Assembly: GCA_902495955.1 (NCBI GenBank)
Contig: CABUZE010000027.1
Location: 1-8,659, forward strand
DNA from: an uncultured Collinsella sp.
GTDB taxonomy: Bacteria > Actinomycetota > Coriobacteriia > Coriobacteriales > Coriobacteriaceae
Direction of reading: 5' to 3'
Length of the DNA stretch: 8,659 bases
The notes under the pieces are model-generated. The model saw nothing but the letters and a program-made list of their open reading frames with translations, had not been told where the DNA came from and did no database searches. The position numbers were made by a program, and so were the translations under genes. Positions within the stretch are counted from its first letter, which is position 1. Each line of letters begins with the position of its first letter. Below, in pieces: positions 1 through 6,106 of this stretch.

Positions 1-1
1 C

Positions 2-1273
2 GCCGAGCACCTCGACATGCTCACAGGCCTCTACCGCCCCAGCGAGTTTATGCGCCGTGCCAATGCCTTCATCAAGGCAAGGCGCGACGGCGCTTGGTGT
101 ATCGCCACCGTCGACATGGGCCACATGCGCCTATTTAACGAATGGTATGGACAGGCCGAAGGCGACCGTATGCTTGCCGATGTGGGCACGGTGCTCAAGG
201 ATATCGAGAACGCCGACATGGGTGTCGCGGGATACTGGGGACAAGACGACTTTTGTCTGCTCATACCCTTTGAGCACGATTTCGTTCACCGAGTCTATGC
301 GCGCGTGCGCGAGGCTGTAGCCAAGCACGACGACGGCGTAGGCTTTTGGCCGTCCATGGGCGTATGCCCCATCGACGCTAGCGAGGAAATCACCATCGAT
401 GCCCAGGCCAAGGCCATGTTTACCAATCGACGCGCCAAAAACGACTTCAAGGAGCGCATTGCTATTTTCCGCCCCGAGGAATATGAGCACGAGATTGCGT
501 TCCACCGCACGCTGACCGAGTTCCAATACGCGCTCTCAAACGGCCGTATCACGTACTACCTGCAGCCCCAGGTCGATATGGAAACCGGCGAGATTATTGG
601 CGCCGAAGCACTCACCCGCTGGATTGACAAGGACGGCTCTCTCATTTCGCCCGCAACGTTTATCCCCGCACTCGAGGAAAGCGGCTTTGTGGTGACGCTC
701 GACAAGTACATTTGGCAGGGTGTCGCCTCGTGGCTGCGCGAGCGCATCGATCGAGGGCTTCGTGTGGTTCCGGTTTCGCTTAATGTGTCGCGCGTGGATA
801 TCCTTGCCTGCGACGTTGCCGAGCATATGGGGGCGCTCGCCGCCCAATACAACCTACCGCCCGAGCTCATGCGTATCGAGATTACCGAGACGGCTTATAC
901 GGGAGAGTCCGAGGCCGTGGACAAACTGACGGCCGACCTGCACACCCGCGGCTTCTCGACCTATATGGACGATTTTGGCACCGGTCAGTCCACGCTCGTG
1001 ATGCTCAAGAACGTCAACGTCGACGTCATCAAGCTCGACCGCGCCTTTGTGCCCACCGACCGCGATCAAGGCCGCAGCACGCAAATCATTTCATCGATGC
1101 TCGAAATGGCGCAGTCGCTCCATCTGCCCGTCGAGGTCGAAGGCGTCGAGACAAATGAGCAGGCGAACATGCTACGACAAATGGGTGCCCGCTACGCTCA
1201 GGGCTTCCTCTACTACCGCCCCATGCCGGCGAAGGATTTTGAGGCATTGCTCGATGGTGGCAATAACAACTGA
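2..1273 (+). CDS. GGDEF-EAL cyclic-di-GMP phosphodiesterase, 3' part (5' end outside window)
   Basis: The reading frame is open to the left edge, and the first codons read AEHLDMLTGLYRP, which matches the DxLTGLxxR opening of GGDEF domains. The Met at 17 is therefore internal and the true start lies upstream. Counting that Met as residue 1, a GGDEF-like domain covers about 1-155, but its signature is GQDDF (75-79) and the metal/GTP-binding region is altered (DMGHMRLFN, 33-41), so diguanylate cyclase activity is unlikely. An EAL domain covers about 165-412 and keeps the residues known to bind metal and substrate: E197-A-L, N256, E288, DDFGTG (318-323), K339, D341, E375 and Q395. By family knowledge it should hydrolyse c-di-GMP to pGpG; the decayed GGDEF may act as a GTP-sensing regulatory domain (inference). 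A second c-di-GMP gene follows about 125 bp downstream. Any N-terminal sensor or membrane segments cannot be seen. Confidence 0.93.
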   Translation, partial: AEHLDMLTGLYRPSEFMRRANAFIKARRDGAWCIATVDMGHMRLFNEWYGQAEGDRMLADVGTVLKDIENADMGVAGYWGQDDFCLLIPFEHDFVHRVYARVREAVAKHDDGVGFWPSMGVCPIDASEEITIDAQAKAMFTNRRAKNDFKERIAIFRPEEYEHEIAFHRTLTEFQYALSNGRITYYLQPQVDMETGEIIGAEALTRWIDKDGSLISPATFIPALEESGFVVTLDKYIWQGVASWLRERIDRGLRVVPVSLNVSRVDILACDVAEHMGALAAQYNLPPELMRIEITETAYTGESEAVDKLTADLHTRGFSTYMDDFGTGQSTLVMLKNVNVDVIKLDRAFVPTDRDQGRSTQIISSMLEMAQSLHLPVEVEGVETNEQANMLRQMGARYAQGFLYYRPMPAKDFEALLDGGNNN

Positions 1274-1329
1274 TACGCGCGCGCAAAACGCCACCGCCGA
1301 AGGGGGAATTTGCCTCCATTAGCTAACTT

Positions 1330-1360
1330 ATATCCCCAATTCAAACCGAATTGGGGATAT
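1330..1360. promoter_or_regulatory. Perfect 13-bp inverted repeat, candidate operator or mRNA hairpin
   Basis: ATATCCCCAATTC (1330-1342) and its exact reverse complement GAATTGGGGATAT (1348-1360) are separated by AAACC. Neither strand has a T-run after the stem, so an ordinary intrinsic terminator is unlikely. The right arm overlaps TATGAT (1358-1363), a possible -10 box for the gene starting at 1399, although no good -35 box is seen. The overlap would fit a repressor operator for that gene; a processed or stabilising mRNA hairpin after the upstream gene is the alternative. The symmetry is seen directly; the function is inferred. Confidence 0.55.
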
Positions 1361-1382
1361 GATACAAACCATTGTTCCGCCC

Positions 1383-1395
1383 AAGGAGGTTATCC
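1383..1395 (+). promoter_or_regulatory. Extended Shine-Dalgarno site that sets the start at 1399
   Basis: AAGGAGGTTATCC matches 12 of 13 positions of AAGGAGGTGATCC, the complement of the conserved bacterial 16S rRNA 3' tail. The AAGGAGG core ends 9 bases before the ATG at 1399. This favours that ATG over an upstream in-frame TTG at 1372, which has no such site. Confidence 0.8.
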
Positions 1396-1398
1396 ATC

Positions 1399-2928
1399 AT
1401 GAACGAGTCATATCGCCTGGGTGAGCAATTGATTATTGCCTATCTCCAACGACTTGCGAATGGCATCTCGACCGCCGAACTCGATGTTGCCGCGCTGCCT
1501 GCTGAGCTACGCGCCGTTGGTGAGCAACTGCAAAAGACGCATGCCATCCTGCAACAAGAGCGCCAGCTGCTTGAGCGCAACGCCTATATCGATCCGCTCA
1601 CCAACTTGGGCAACCGCAGCGGACTCGACCGTCACGTCGAGCAACTCTGGCGCAAAGGCGACCCCTTCACCTGCGCCTATATTGACATCGACCATCTCAA
1701 GCATTGCAATGATAGGTTTGGCCACGCCGAAGGCAATCGCTATATTCTGAGCATCTGCCGCACGCTCTCCGAAACCATGGAGCACGATGAGATGCTGTTC
1801 CGTATCGGTGGAGACGAGTTTGTGCTTATCTCGCTCTCCGCAAACGAGACTGAACTCGAGCAGCGCCTGGAGCAGGTACGTGCCGGGCTGATCGAGGCGA
1901 GCTCAGGTGGCAAGGCGCCCATGATCGCCAGCTTTAGCTTTGGCTGCTCGCGCGTCGATCCACTTGCCGGCGACACGCGTCGCCAGATGACGATGGATGC
2001 CGATCGCAAGATGTATCGCTATAAGCTTATGCATCGTGTACAGCAACCGGAAAACAATGACGCGCCGCAACGCCCAATCGTCGATCAACTTCCGTGCAAC
2101 GACCGGGTGTTCCAGGCGATCTCCATGAGCTCCGAGACACGCTATCCGTTCATCCTTAACCTCGATACTGGAGAATCGCAATGGTCGGTTAACGCCGTGC
2201 GCGATTTTGACCTGCCCTCCCAGCACCCTTTTAACTCGCTCGACATGTGGCTCGCCCGCGTTCATCCCGAGGACCGCGACAACGTACGCGCCGAGCTCGA
2301 CATGGTGATAAACGGCACGTGGCATTTCCACTACATGCAGTATCGCGTAATGGATGCCACCGGAAAATATGCGCTTTGCGACTGCACGGGCTACCGCTTG
2401 GACGGCACCGATACCGAGCCCAGCATGTATGTGGGCATCATCATCAACCGAAGCCTAGCGGATACGACCGACTCGGTAACGGGCCTGGGCGATGTCCACG
2501 CGCTGGTCAACGCTATTGGAGAGATGCGCCGCGTGCCGCACGAGGCAGGCTTTATTGCCATTAAGGTCGACGATATCGCCGAGGTCAATGCCCGCTTTGG
2601 ATTCGATGCAGGCGACCGCGTGCTCGCCGAAAGCGCCGCCTGCCTCATGGATTGTTCGCGCGGCAAGGGCCGCCTGTTCCGCTCGACGGGGCCGACATTC
2701 GTGGCGCTTTTCGACGACTTTGATCCCGAAGAGACCGACGCGATCGCAGACGAAATCGAGCGGTTCCTGGGTTCTCCCGTGCTCATCGGCTCGCTTGAAT
2801 ATCAGCCGCCCATTCGTGTGGCGACGCTTCATCTGGACGCTGTCGATCGACAGCCCGTTTCCATTTTGAACGAGCTCAAAGCGTTGCTCGGTAAAGCCGT
2901 GCAGGTTCCAGGTACCAAACTGGATTAG
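1399..2928 (+). CDS. GGDEF-PAS-GGDEF-like diguanylate cyclase (509 aa)
   Basis: This is a probable diguanylate cyclase making c-di-GMP from two GTP. Residues 1-60 are helical and charged (LQKTHAILQQERQLLER, about 44-60), a likely coiled signalling linker into the first GGDEF domain (about 61-212). That domain has DPLTNLGNR (65-73), DIDHLKHCNDRFGH (96-109) and a canonical RIGGDEF with GGDEF at 137-141. The usual RxxD inhibitory site before GGDEF is replaced by EHDE (128-131), so product inhibition may be absent. A PAS-like domain of the PAS_3 type follows at about 238-352 (WLARVHPEDRDNVRAEL, then the YVGIIINRS exit). A second GGDEF-fold domain (about 355-505; SVTGLGDVHAL, FGFDAGDRVLAE) has STGPTF (429-434) in place of GGDEF and is probably inactive. 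No signal peptide or membrane segment is seen, so the protein is probably cytoplasmic. It follows an EAL gene on the same strand, which suggests a make-and-break pair. Confidence 0.92.
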   Translation: MNESYRLGEQLIIAYLQRLANGISTAELDVAALPAELRAVGEQLQKTHAILQQERQLLERNAYIDPLTNLGNRSGLDRHVEQLWRKGDPFTCAYIDIDHLKHCNDRFGHAEGNRYILSICRTLSETMEHDEMLFRIGGDEFVLISLSANETELEQRLEQVRAGLIEASSGGKAPMIASFSFGCSRVDPLAGDTRRQMTMDADRKMYRYKLMHRVQQPENNDAPQRPIVDQLPCNDRVFQAISMSSETRYPFILNLDTGESQWSVNAVRDFDLPSQHPFNSLDMWLARVHPEDRDNVRAELDMVINGTWHFHYMQYRVMDATGKYALCDCTGYRLDGTDTEPSMYVGIIINRSLADTTDSVTGLGDVHALVNAIGEMRRVPHEAGFIAIKVDDIAEVNARFGFDAGDRVLAESAACLMDCSRGKGRLFRSTGPTFVALFDDFDPEETDAIADEIERFLGSPVLIGSLEYQPPIRVATLHLDAVDRQPVSILNELKALLGKAVQVPGTKLD

Positions 2929-2956
2929 CACCGCGCCCGCACCGCCTCCCCCATCG

Positions 2957-2965
2957 TGCGATAAT
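2957..2965 (+). promoter_or_regulatory. Candidate extended -10 promoter for the flavoprotein gene
   Basis: TGCGATAAT is an extended -10 (TGn followed by GATAAT, 5 of 6 to TATAAT). No convincing -35 box is seen at the usual distance, as is often true of extended -10 promoters. Transcription would begin near 2971-2973, about 30 bases before the ATG at 3003. Confidence 0.45.
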
Positions 2966-2993
2966 CCTCTGCAGAAGTCACCAACAGCAGAGG
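2966..2993 (+). promoter_or_regulatory. Inverted repeat overlapping the Shine-Dalgarno region
   Basis: CCTCTGC (2966-2972) and GCAGAGG (2987-2993) form a perfect 7-bp inverted repeat with a 14-base spacer. The right arm runs into the AGGGAG ribosome site (2991-2996) of the gene at 3003. In a transcript starting upstream it could mask the ribosome site. If transcription starts at the candidate promoter just to the left, the left arm would be mostly untranscribed, and an operator role fits better. Both roles are inference. Confidence 0.3.
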
Positions 2994-3002
2994 GAGTTTG
3001 TG

Positions 3003-3626
3003 ATGAAGGTTCTTTTGGTCAATGGCAGTCCCAAGGCAAACGGCAATACCGCCCGCGCACTCGCCGAGGTCTCCGAGCAACTCAACGCCGAGGGCATCGA
3101 TACCGAGGTGTTCCAGCTGGGCGCCAAGCCCATTCGCGACTGCATCGGTTGCGGCCGGTGCGGCAAGCTTGGCGGTCGCTGCACCTTTGACGACGACGTG
3201 GTGAACGAGCTCATCGCTGCCGCCGAGCAGGCAGATGGTTTTGTCTTTGGCTCCCCCGTCTACTATGCGCATCCCAGCGGACGCATCCTCTCGGCTCTCG
3301 ACCGCGCCTTCTACGCAGGCGGGCACGCCTTTGAGCACAAACCCGGCGCCGCAGTCGCCGTCGCCCGTCGCGGCGGCACGTCGACCACGTTCGATGTGCT
3401 CAACAAGTACTTCACCATTAAGCAAATGCCTGTGGTTGCCTCCACCTACTGGAACAACGTGTTTGGCCGCGTGCCCGGCGACGCCGATGGGGATGCCGAG
3501 GGCCTTGCCACCATGCGAAACATCGGCAAAAACATGGCCTGGCTCCTGCGCTGTATCGAGGCAGGACAGGCCGCCGGTATCAACGCACCCGAGGCAGATC
3601 GAGCAACGACCAACTTCATTCGATAG
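3003..3626 (+). CDS. Flavodoxin-fold NAD(P)H-dependent oxidoreductase with a four-Cys motif (207 aa)
   Basis: This belongs to the FMN-binding flavodoxin/NADPH-dependent FMN reductase family and is probably a cytoplasmic electron-transfer or quinone/nitro-reductase type flavoprotein; its substrate cannot be told. The N-terminal strand-loop KVLLVNGSPKANGNTARAL (2-20) is the phosphate-binding loop for FMN, and FGSPVYYAHPSG (82-93) is the second flavin-contact loop. Between them lies C47-x2-C50-x2-C53-x6-C60 followed by DDD, similar to the compact cysteine motif of archaeal iron-sulfur flavoproteins (Isf). Related proteins with this pattern may bind a 4Fe-4S cluster, but not all are shown to. The ATG at 3003 is preferred to the GTG at 3000 because AGGGAG (2991-2996) is 6 bases from the ATG and only 3 from the GTG. 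The next gene starts 11 bases after the stop, which suggests co-transcription. Confidence 0.9.
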   Translation: MKVLLVNGSPKANGNTARALAEVSEQLNAEGIDTEVFQLGAKPIRDCIGCGRCGKLGGRCTFDDDVVNELIAAAEQADGFVFGSPVYYAHPSGRILSALDRAFYAGGHAFEHKPGAAVAVARRGGTSTTFDVLNKYFTIKQMPVVASTYWNNVFGRVPGDADGDAEGLATMRNIGKNMAWLLRCIEAGQAAGINAPEADRATTNFIR

Positions 3627-3637
3627 AGCGGCGGAGT

Positions 3638-3979
3638 ATGAATATCCAGATTTTTGGAACCAAAAAGTCTTTCGATACCAAGAAGGCCCAGCGCTATTTT
3701 AAGGAGCGCCGCATTAAGGTGCAGTTTATTGACCTTAGGGAAAAGGAGATGAGCAAGGGCGAGCTCACGAGCGTGATGCAGGCGGTCGGCGGCATCGACA
3801 AGCTGCTCAACCCCAAGGCCAAGGACGAGGAGACGCTCGCGCTCATCCAGCACCTCACCCCTAGCCAGCGCTTCGACAAACTGCTCGAAAACCAGCAAGT
3901 CCTGGCCGAGCCCATCGTGCGCAACGGCAAAAAGGCCACCGTCGGCTATTGCCCCGACGTGTGGGGAGCCTGGGAGTAG
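3638..3979 (+). CDS. ArsC/Spx-fold protein lacking the N-terminal catalytic Cys (113 aa)
   Basis: Length and pattern fit the ArsC/Spx thioredoxin-like family: the first strand and loop NIQIFGTKKSFDTKKAQRYF (2-21), FIDLREKEMSKGEL (30-43), then the C-terminal PIVRNGKKATVGYCPDVWGAW (92-112). In arsenate reductases and the YffB type, a Cys sits in the first loop; here the aligned position is Ser11 (codon TCT, one base from the Cys codon TGT). The only Cys is C105. Arsenate reduction by the classical mechanism is therefore unlikely. It may be a Spx-like regulator, an adaptor, or an enzyme with another nucleophile. The start is fixed by the conserved first strand. The GGAG ribosome site (3633-3636) is only one base from the ATG, unusually close, so translation may depend on coupling to the flavoprotein gene 11 bases upstream. 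A redox link to that gene is inferred from position only. Confidence 0.88.
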   Translation: MNIQIFGTKKSFDTKKAQRYFKERRIKVQFIDLREKEMSKGELTSVMQAVGGIDKLLNPKAKDEETLALIQHLTPSQRFDKLLENQQVLAEPIVRNGKKATVGYCPDVWGAWE

Positions 3980-4020
3980 CCTGTGTTATTTGTCAGCGCG
4001 TGGGTATAAGAGCAGGCGTT

Positions 4021-4029
4021 TGGCATAAT
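4021..4029 (+). promoter_or_regulatory. Candidate extended -10 promoter for the COG0523 GTPase gene
   Basis: TGGCATAAT has the TGn extension and CATAAT (5 of 6 to TATAAT). It lies in the 86-bp gap after the ArsC-like gene and would start transcription about 30 bases before the ATG at 4066. No clear -35 box and no recognisable Zur-type palindrome were found near it. Confidence 0.45.
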
Positions 4030-4065
4030 ATTCAACTGTAAGCCATGTCTAACAAAGGAGGGCAC

Positions 4066-5196
4066 ATGCCCAACAAACCCGTGAAGATCATCATGCTTAC
4101 CGGATACCTCGGTGCCGGCAAGACCACACTGCTCAACCACATCCTCGCTAACGACGGCGGCATCCGCGCCGCCGTGATCGTCAACGATATCGGCGAGATC
4201 AACGTCGACGCTAGCCTTATCGCCGACGGCGGTCTTTCCGAGACCGACGACCTCATCCCGCTCACCAACGGCTGCATCTGCTGCACGCTTTCGGATGACC
4301 TGGCCAACCAGCTGCAGGGCATCGCCGATTCGGGCAAGTTCGACTACATCATCATCGAGGCATCGGGCATTTGCGAGCCTATCCCCATCGCCTACACCAT
4401 CTCGAGCTTCTGCGACGAGGCCAAAGTGGGCGGCGAGCCCAAACTTGCGCTCGACAACATCGTGGCCGTGGTCGACTGCGCCCGCATGTACGACGAGTTC
4501 AACGGCGGTCGCGACCTGCTGGCCGAGGATATCGACGAGGACGACATCGAAAGCCTGCTCATCCAGCAGATCGAGTTCTGCTCCACGCTGATCCTCAACA
4601 AGACCGATACCGTGAGCCCCGAGCAGATTGCCGAGCTCAAGGCCATCGTGCGCAGCCTGCAGAAAGACGCCGTGATCGTCGAGGCCCAAAACGGCGAGGT
4701 CCCCATGGAGGAGCTGCTCGATACCGACCGCTTCGACTTTATGCGCGCCTACAACTCCGCCGCTTGGATCGAGGCCATGGAGCATCCCGAGGAGCACGAC
4801 GACCCCGAGGTGCTCGAGTACGACATCGAGACCTTTGTGTACTCGCGCCGCAAGCCGTTTGACCTGCAGAAGTTCACCGATTTTGTTGAGCAGGAGTGGC
4901 CCGACGAGGTCATCCGCGTCAAGGGTCCGCTGTGGCAGACCGGCGATCCGGACATGTGCTACATGTTCGAGCAGGCCGGCCACCAGATGCGCCTGATGGA
5001 GAACGGTCTGTTCGTTGACTCCGCGCCCGAGGGCGAGAAGCAGAAGATCATCGACGAGAACCCCGAGATCATGCAGATTTGGGACGACGAGACGGGTGAC
5101 CGCATGACGAGCCTGTGCATCATCGGCCGTCACATGGACAAGGCTGCGCTCATCGCTTCCCTCGATGCCTGCCTGACTGACTGGCACCGCGCCTAG
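4066..5196 (+). CDS. CobW/COG0523 G3E-family GTPase, probable metallochaperone (376 aa)
   Basis: G3E P-loop GTPases of this family insert or deliver metal ions (zinc, cobalt and others) to target proteins in the cytoplasm. Visible motifs, counting the ATG at 4066 as residue 1: Walker A GYLGAGKT (13-20); the family's metal-binding C-x-C-C motif in TNGCICC (C70, C72, C73); the switch region IVNDIGEINVD (38-48); IIIEASGICEP (95-104); and NKTD (178-181) for guanine specificity. A short acidic/His stretch EHPEEHDDPE (239-248) separates the GTPase from a CobW C-terminal domain (about 250-370; YDIETFVYSRRKPFD opens it). AAAGGAGGG at 4054-4062 selects the ATG at 4066 over an in-frame ATG at 4045 that lacks a ribosome site. 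A strong terminator follows. The metal cannot be inferred: no cobalamin genes and no clear Zur site are in view. Confidence 0.92.
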   Translation: MPNKPVKIIMLTGYLGAGKTTLLNHILANDGGIRAAVIVNDIGEINVDASLIADGGLSETDDLIPLTNGCICCTLSDDLANQLQGIADSGKFDYIIIEASGICEPIPIAYTISSFCDEAKVGGEPKLALDNIVAVVDCARMYDEFNGGRDLLAEDIDEDDIESLLIQQIEFCSTLILNKTDTVSPEQIAELKAIVRSLQKDAVIVEAQNGEVPMEELLDTDRFDFMRAYNSAAWIEAMEHPEEHDDPEVLEYDIETFVYSRRKPFDLQKFTDFVEQEWPDEVIRVKGPLWQTGDPDMCYMFEQAGHQMRLMENGLFVDSAPEGEKQKIIDENPEIMQIWDDETGDRMTSLCIIGRHMDKAALIASLDACLTDWHRA

Positions 5197-5235
5197 GTTT
5201 ATCCAAGCGGCCATTTTTCCGCCTACGTAACCGCC

Positions 5236-5270
5236 AAACCACCACGAAGATGCCCTTCGTGGTGGTTTTT
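5236..5270 (+). terminator. Intrinsic terminator after the COG0523 GTPase gene
   Basis: A perfect 14-bp stem pairs AAACCACCACGAAG (5236-5249) with CTTCGTGGTGGTTT (5255-5268) around the loop ATGCC, and the T-run ends at 5270. The A-run at the left base of the stem could give weaker termination on the other strand. It lies only 22 bases before the next start codon at 5292, so it could also attenuate read-through into trmL. Confidence 0.9.
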
Positions 5271-5291
5271 CGTTCTGAGCCAAGGAGATTC

Positions 5292-5891
5292 ATGTTCAAC
5301 ATCGTGCTGTATGCGCCCGAGATTCCGGCCAATACGGGCAATATCGGCCGTACCTGCGTGGTCACCGGCGCCCGCCTGCATCTGGTGGAGCCGCTGGGCT
5401 TTTCGCTCGACGACAAGACGGTACGTCGCGCCGGCCTGGGCTACTGGCAAAACTTGGACGTGACGACCTATGCCGGCTGGGAGGCTTTTCTTGCGCGCAA
5501 CGGCCTCTCCCCCGCCGACGAGCGCCTGCATCTGCTGACCAAAAAGGCGCGCCGCACCTATGCGCAGAGTGCCTACCGCGATGGCGACTACTTGGTCTTA
5601 GGCAGCGAGAGCTCGGGCATTCCCGAGGAGCTACTCGCCGCGGCGCCTGAGCGCTGCGAGCGCATCCCAATGCTGCGCGATTGCGACTCACTCGATAACG
5701 CCGAGGCATGGGAAGCCCACGAGGAATCGCTGGGACATACCGAGGACAGCCACGAGGCCATCCTTCAACAGGACATCTGCGGCAACTTCGTCAACCCAGA
5801 CGATTACCGTATCAGCGCACTCAACCTCTCCAACAGCGCCGCCATCGTCCTCTACGAAGCCCTGCGCCAAACAGCCTTTCCAGGAATGTGA
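5292..5891 (+). CDS. trmL: tRNA (cytidine/uridine-34 2'-O)-methyltransferase TrmL (199 aa)
   Basis: SPOUT-fold enzyme that by family methylates the ribose 2'-OH of the wobble base (position 34) of certain leucine tRNAs, using S-adenosylmethionine. The three SpoU motifs are clear: PEIPANTGNIGRT (9-21), LVLGSESSGIPEE (101-113) and ALNLSNSAAIVLYEALRQ (176-193), which form the trefoil-knot cofactor site. E. coli TrmL is about 157 residues; the excess here is mainly an acidic segment of about 43 residues between RIPM (124-127) and LNLSN (177-181). The ATG at 5292 has AAGGAG at 5282-5287 and begins exactly where family members begin (MFNIVLYAPEIP). An upstream in-frame ATG at 5250 lies inside the terminator hairpin and is rejected. 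The last codons ATG TGA fall inside the left end of the MITE-like element, so the natural C-terminus may have been a few residues longer. Confidence 0.93.
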   Translation: MFNIVLYAPEIPANTGNIGRTCVVTGARLHLVEPLGFSLDDKTVRRAGLGYWQNLDVTTYAGWEAFLARNGLSPADERLHLLTKKARRTYAQSAYRDGDYLVLGSESSGIPEELLAAAPERCERIPMLRDCDSLDNAEAWEAHEESLGHTEDSHEAILQQDICGNFVNPDDYRISALNLSNSAAIVLYEALRQTAFPGM

Positions 5892-6021
5892 CAAAGGAAC
5901 TGTCCCTTTGTCATGATGCCATTTGGGGACGGGGTAAAAATGGCAGATTTTCAAACCCTCTAGCTCTTGACAAGCTGGTTTTGGCATCAGCGTGACAAAG
6001 GGACTGTTCATTTGTCACATT
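5885..6021. mobile_element. 137-bp MITE-like element with self-palindromic terminal inverted repeats
   Basis: The left end (5885-5921) and the reverse complement of the right end (5982-6021) both begin AATGTGACAAA and end TGATGCCA. They align over 37 positions with two mismatches, plus a 3-base gap (extra CGC in the right copy). Each end also contains its own near-perfect palindrome centred on GGGACTGTCCC-like sequence, with centres at 5901 and 6005, so each can fold alone. The interior of about 60 bases has no coding capacity. No transposase is present and no clear target duplication was found. Long inverted ends with no gene describe a MITE; the self-folding ends also resemble REP/BIME units moved by Y1 (RAYT) transposases. 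Read-through RNA from trmL would fold strongly here and might be terminated or stabilised. Confidence 0.75.
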
Positions 6022-6042
6022 GATGCTCTAAATAAAGGACCA

Positions 6043-6069
6043 TTGCTTTTAATCAGAATTAACTAGAAT
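6043..6069 (+). promoter_or_regulatory. AT-rich region with a weak candidate promoter for the ATPase gene
   Basis: TTGCTT (6043-6048) and TAGAAT (6064-6069) could serve as -35 and -10 boxes, but the 15-base spacer is short. The surrounding bases 6030-6080 are strikingly AT-rich compared with the rest of the window. A promoter here is expected because the MITE separates the gene from trmL; the exact boxes are uncertain. Confidence 0.3.
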
Positions 6070-6106
6070 AAAATAAAGTTAAACGGCGATGCGAAAGGAG
6101 AGCCTT

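Noticed and set aside
1330..1360. Reading the 13-bp dyad as an intrinsic terminator
   Set aside because: The bases after the stem on the + strand are GATACAAACC, and on the - strand AAGTTAGC; neither gives a T-run.
1274..1398. A c-di-GMP (GEMM) riboswitch before the cyclase gene
   Set aside because: The gap holds only the simple dyad and a ribosome site; the paired-helix layout expected for that riboswitch was not seen.
3946..5283. Long - strand open frame (445 codons) opposite the GTPase gene
   Set aside because: It is the antisense shadow of a clear G3E GTPase with Walker A, CxCC and NKTD motifs. Its translation is a low-complexity Val/Leu/Asp/His mix caused by codon bias on the other strand, and no known domain is seen.
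5885..6021. The repeat pair as a CRISPR array
   Set aside because: The copies are inverted, not direct, there are only two in the cluster, and no cas genes are present.
6089..6106. ATG at 6089 as the start of the ATPase gene
   Set aside because: It has no ribosome site, whereas the GTG at 6107 has AGGAG six bases upstream and leads directly into the conserved N-terminal box.
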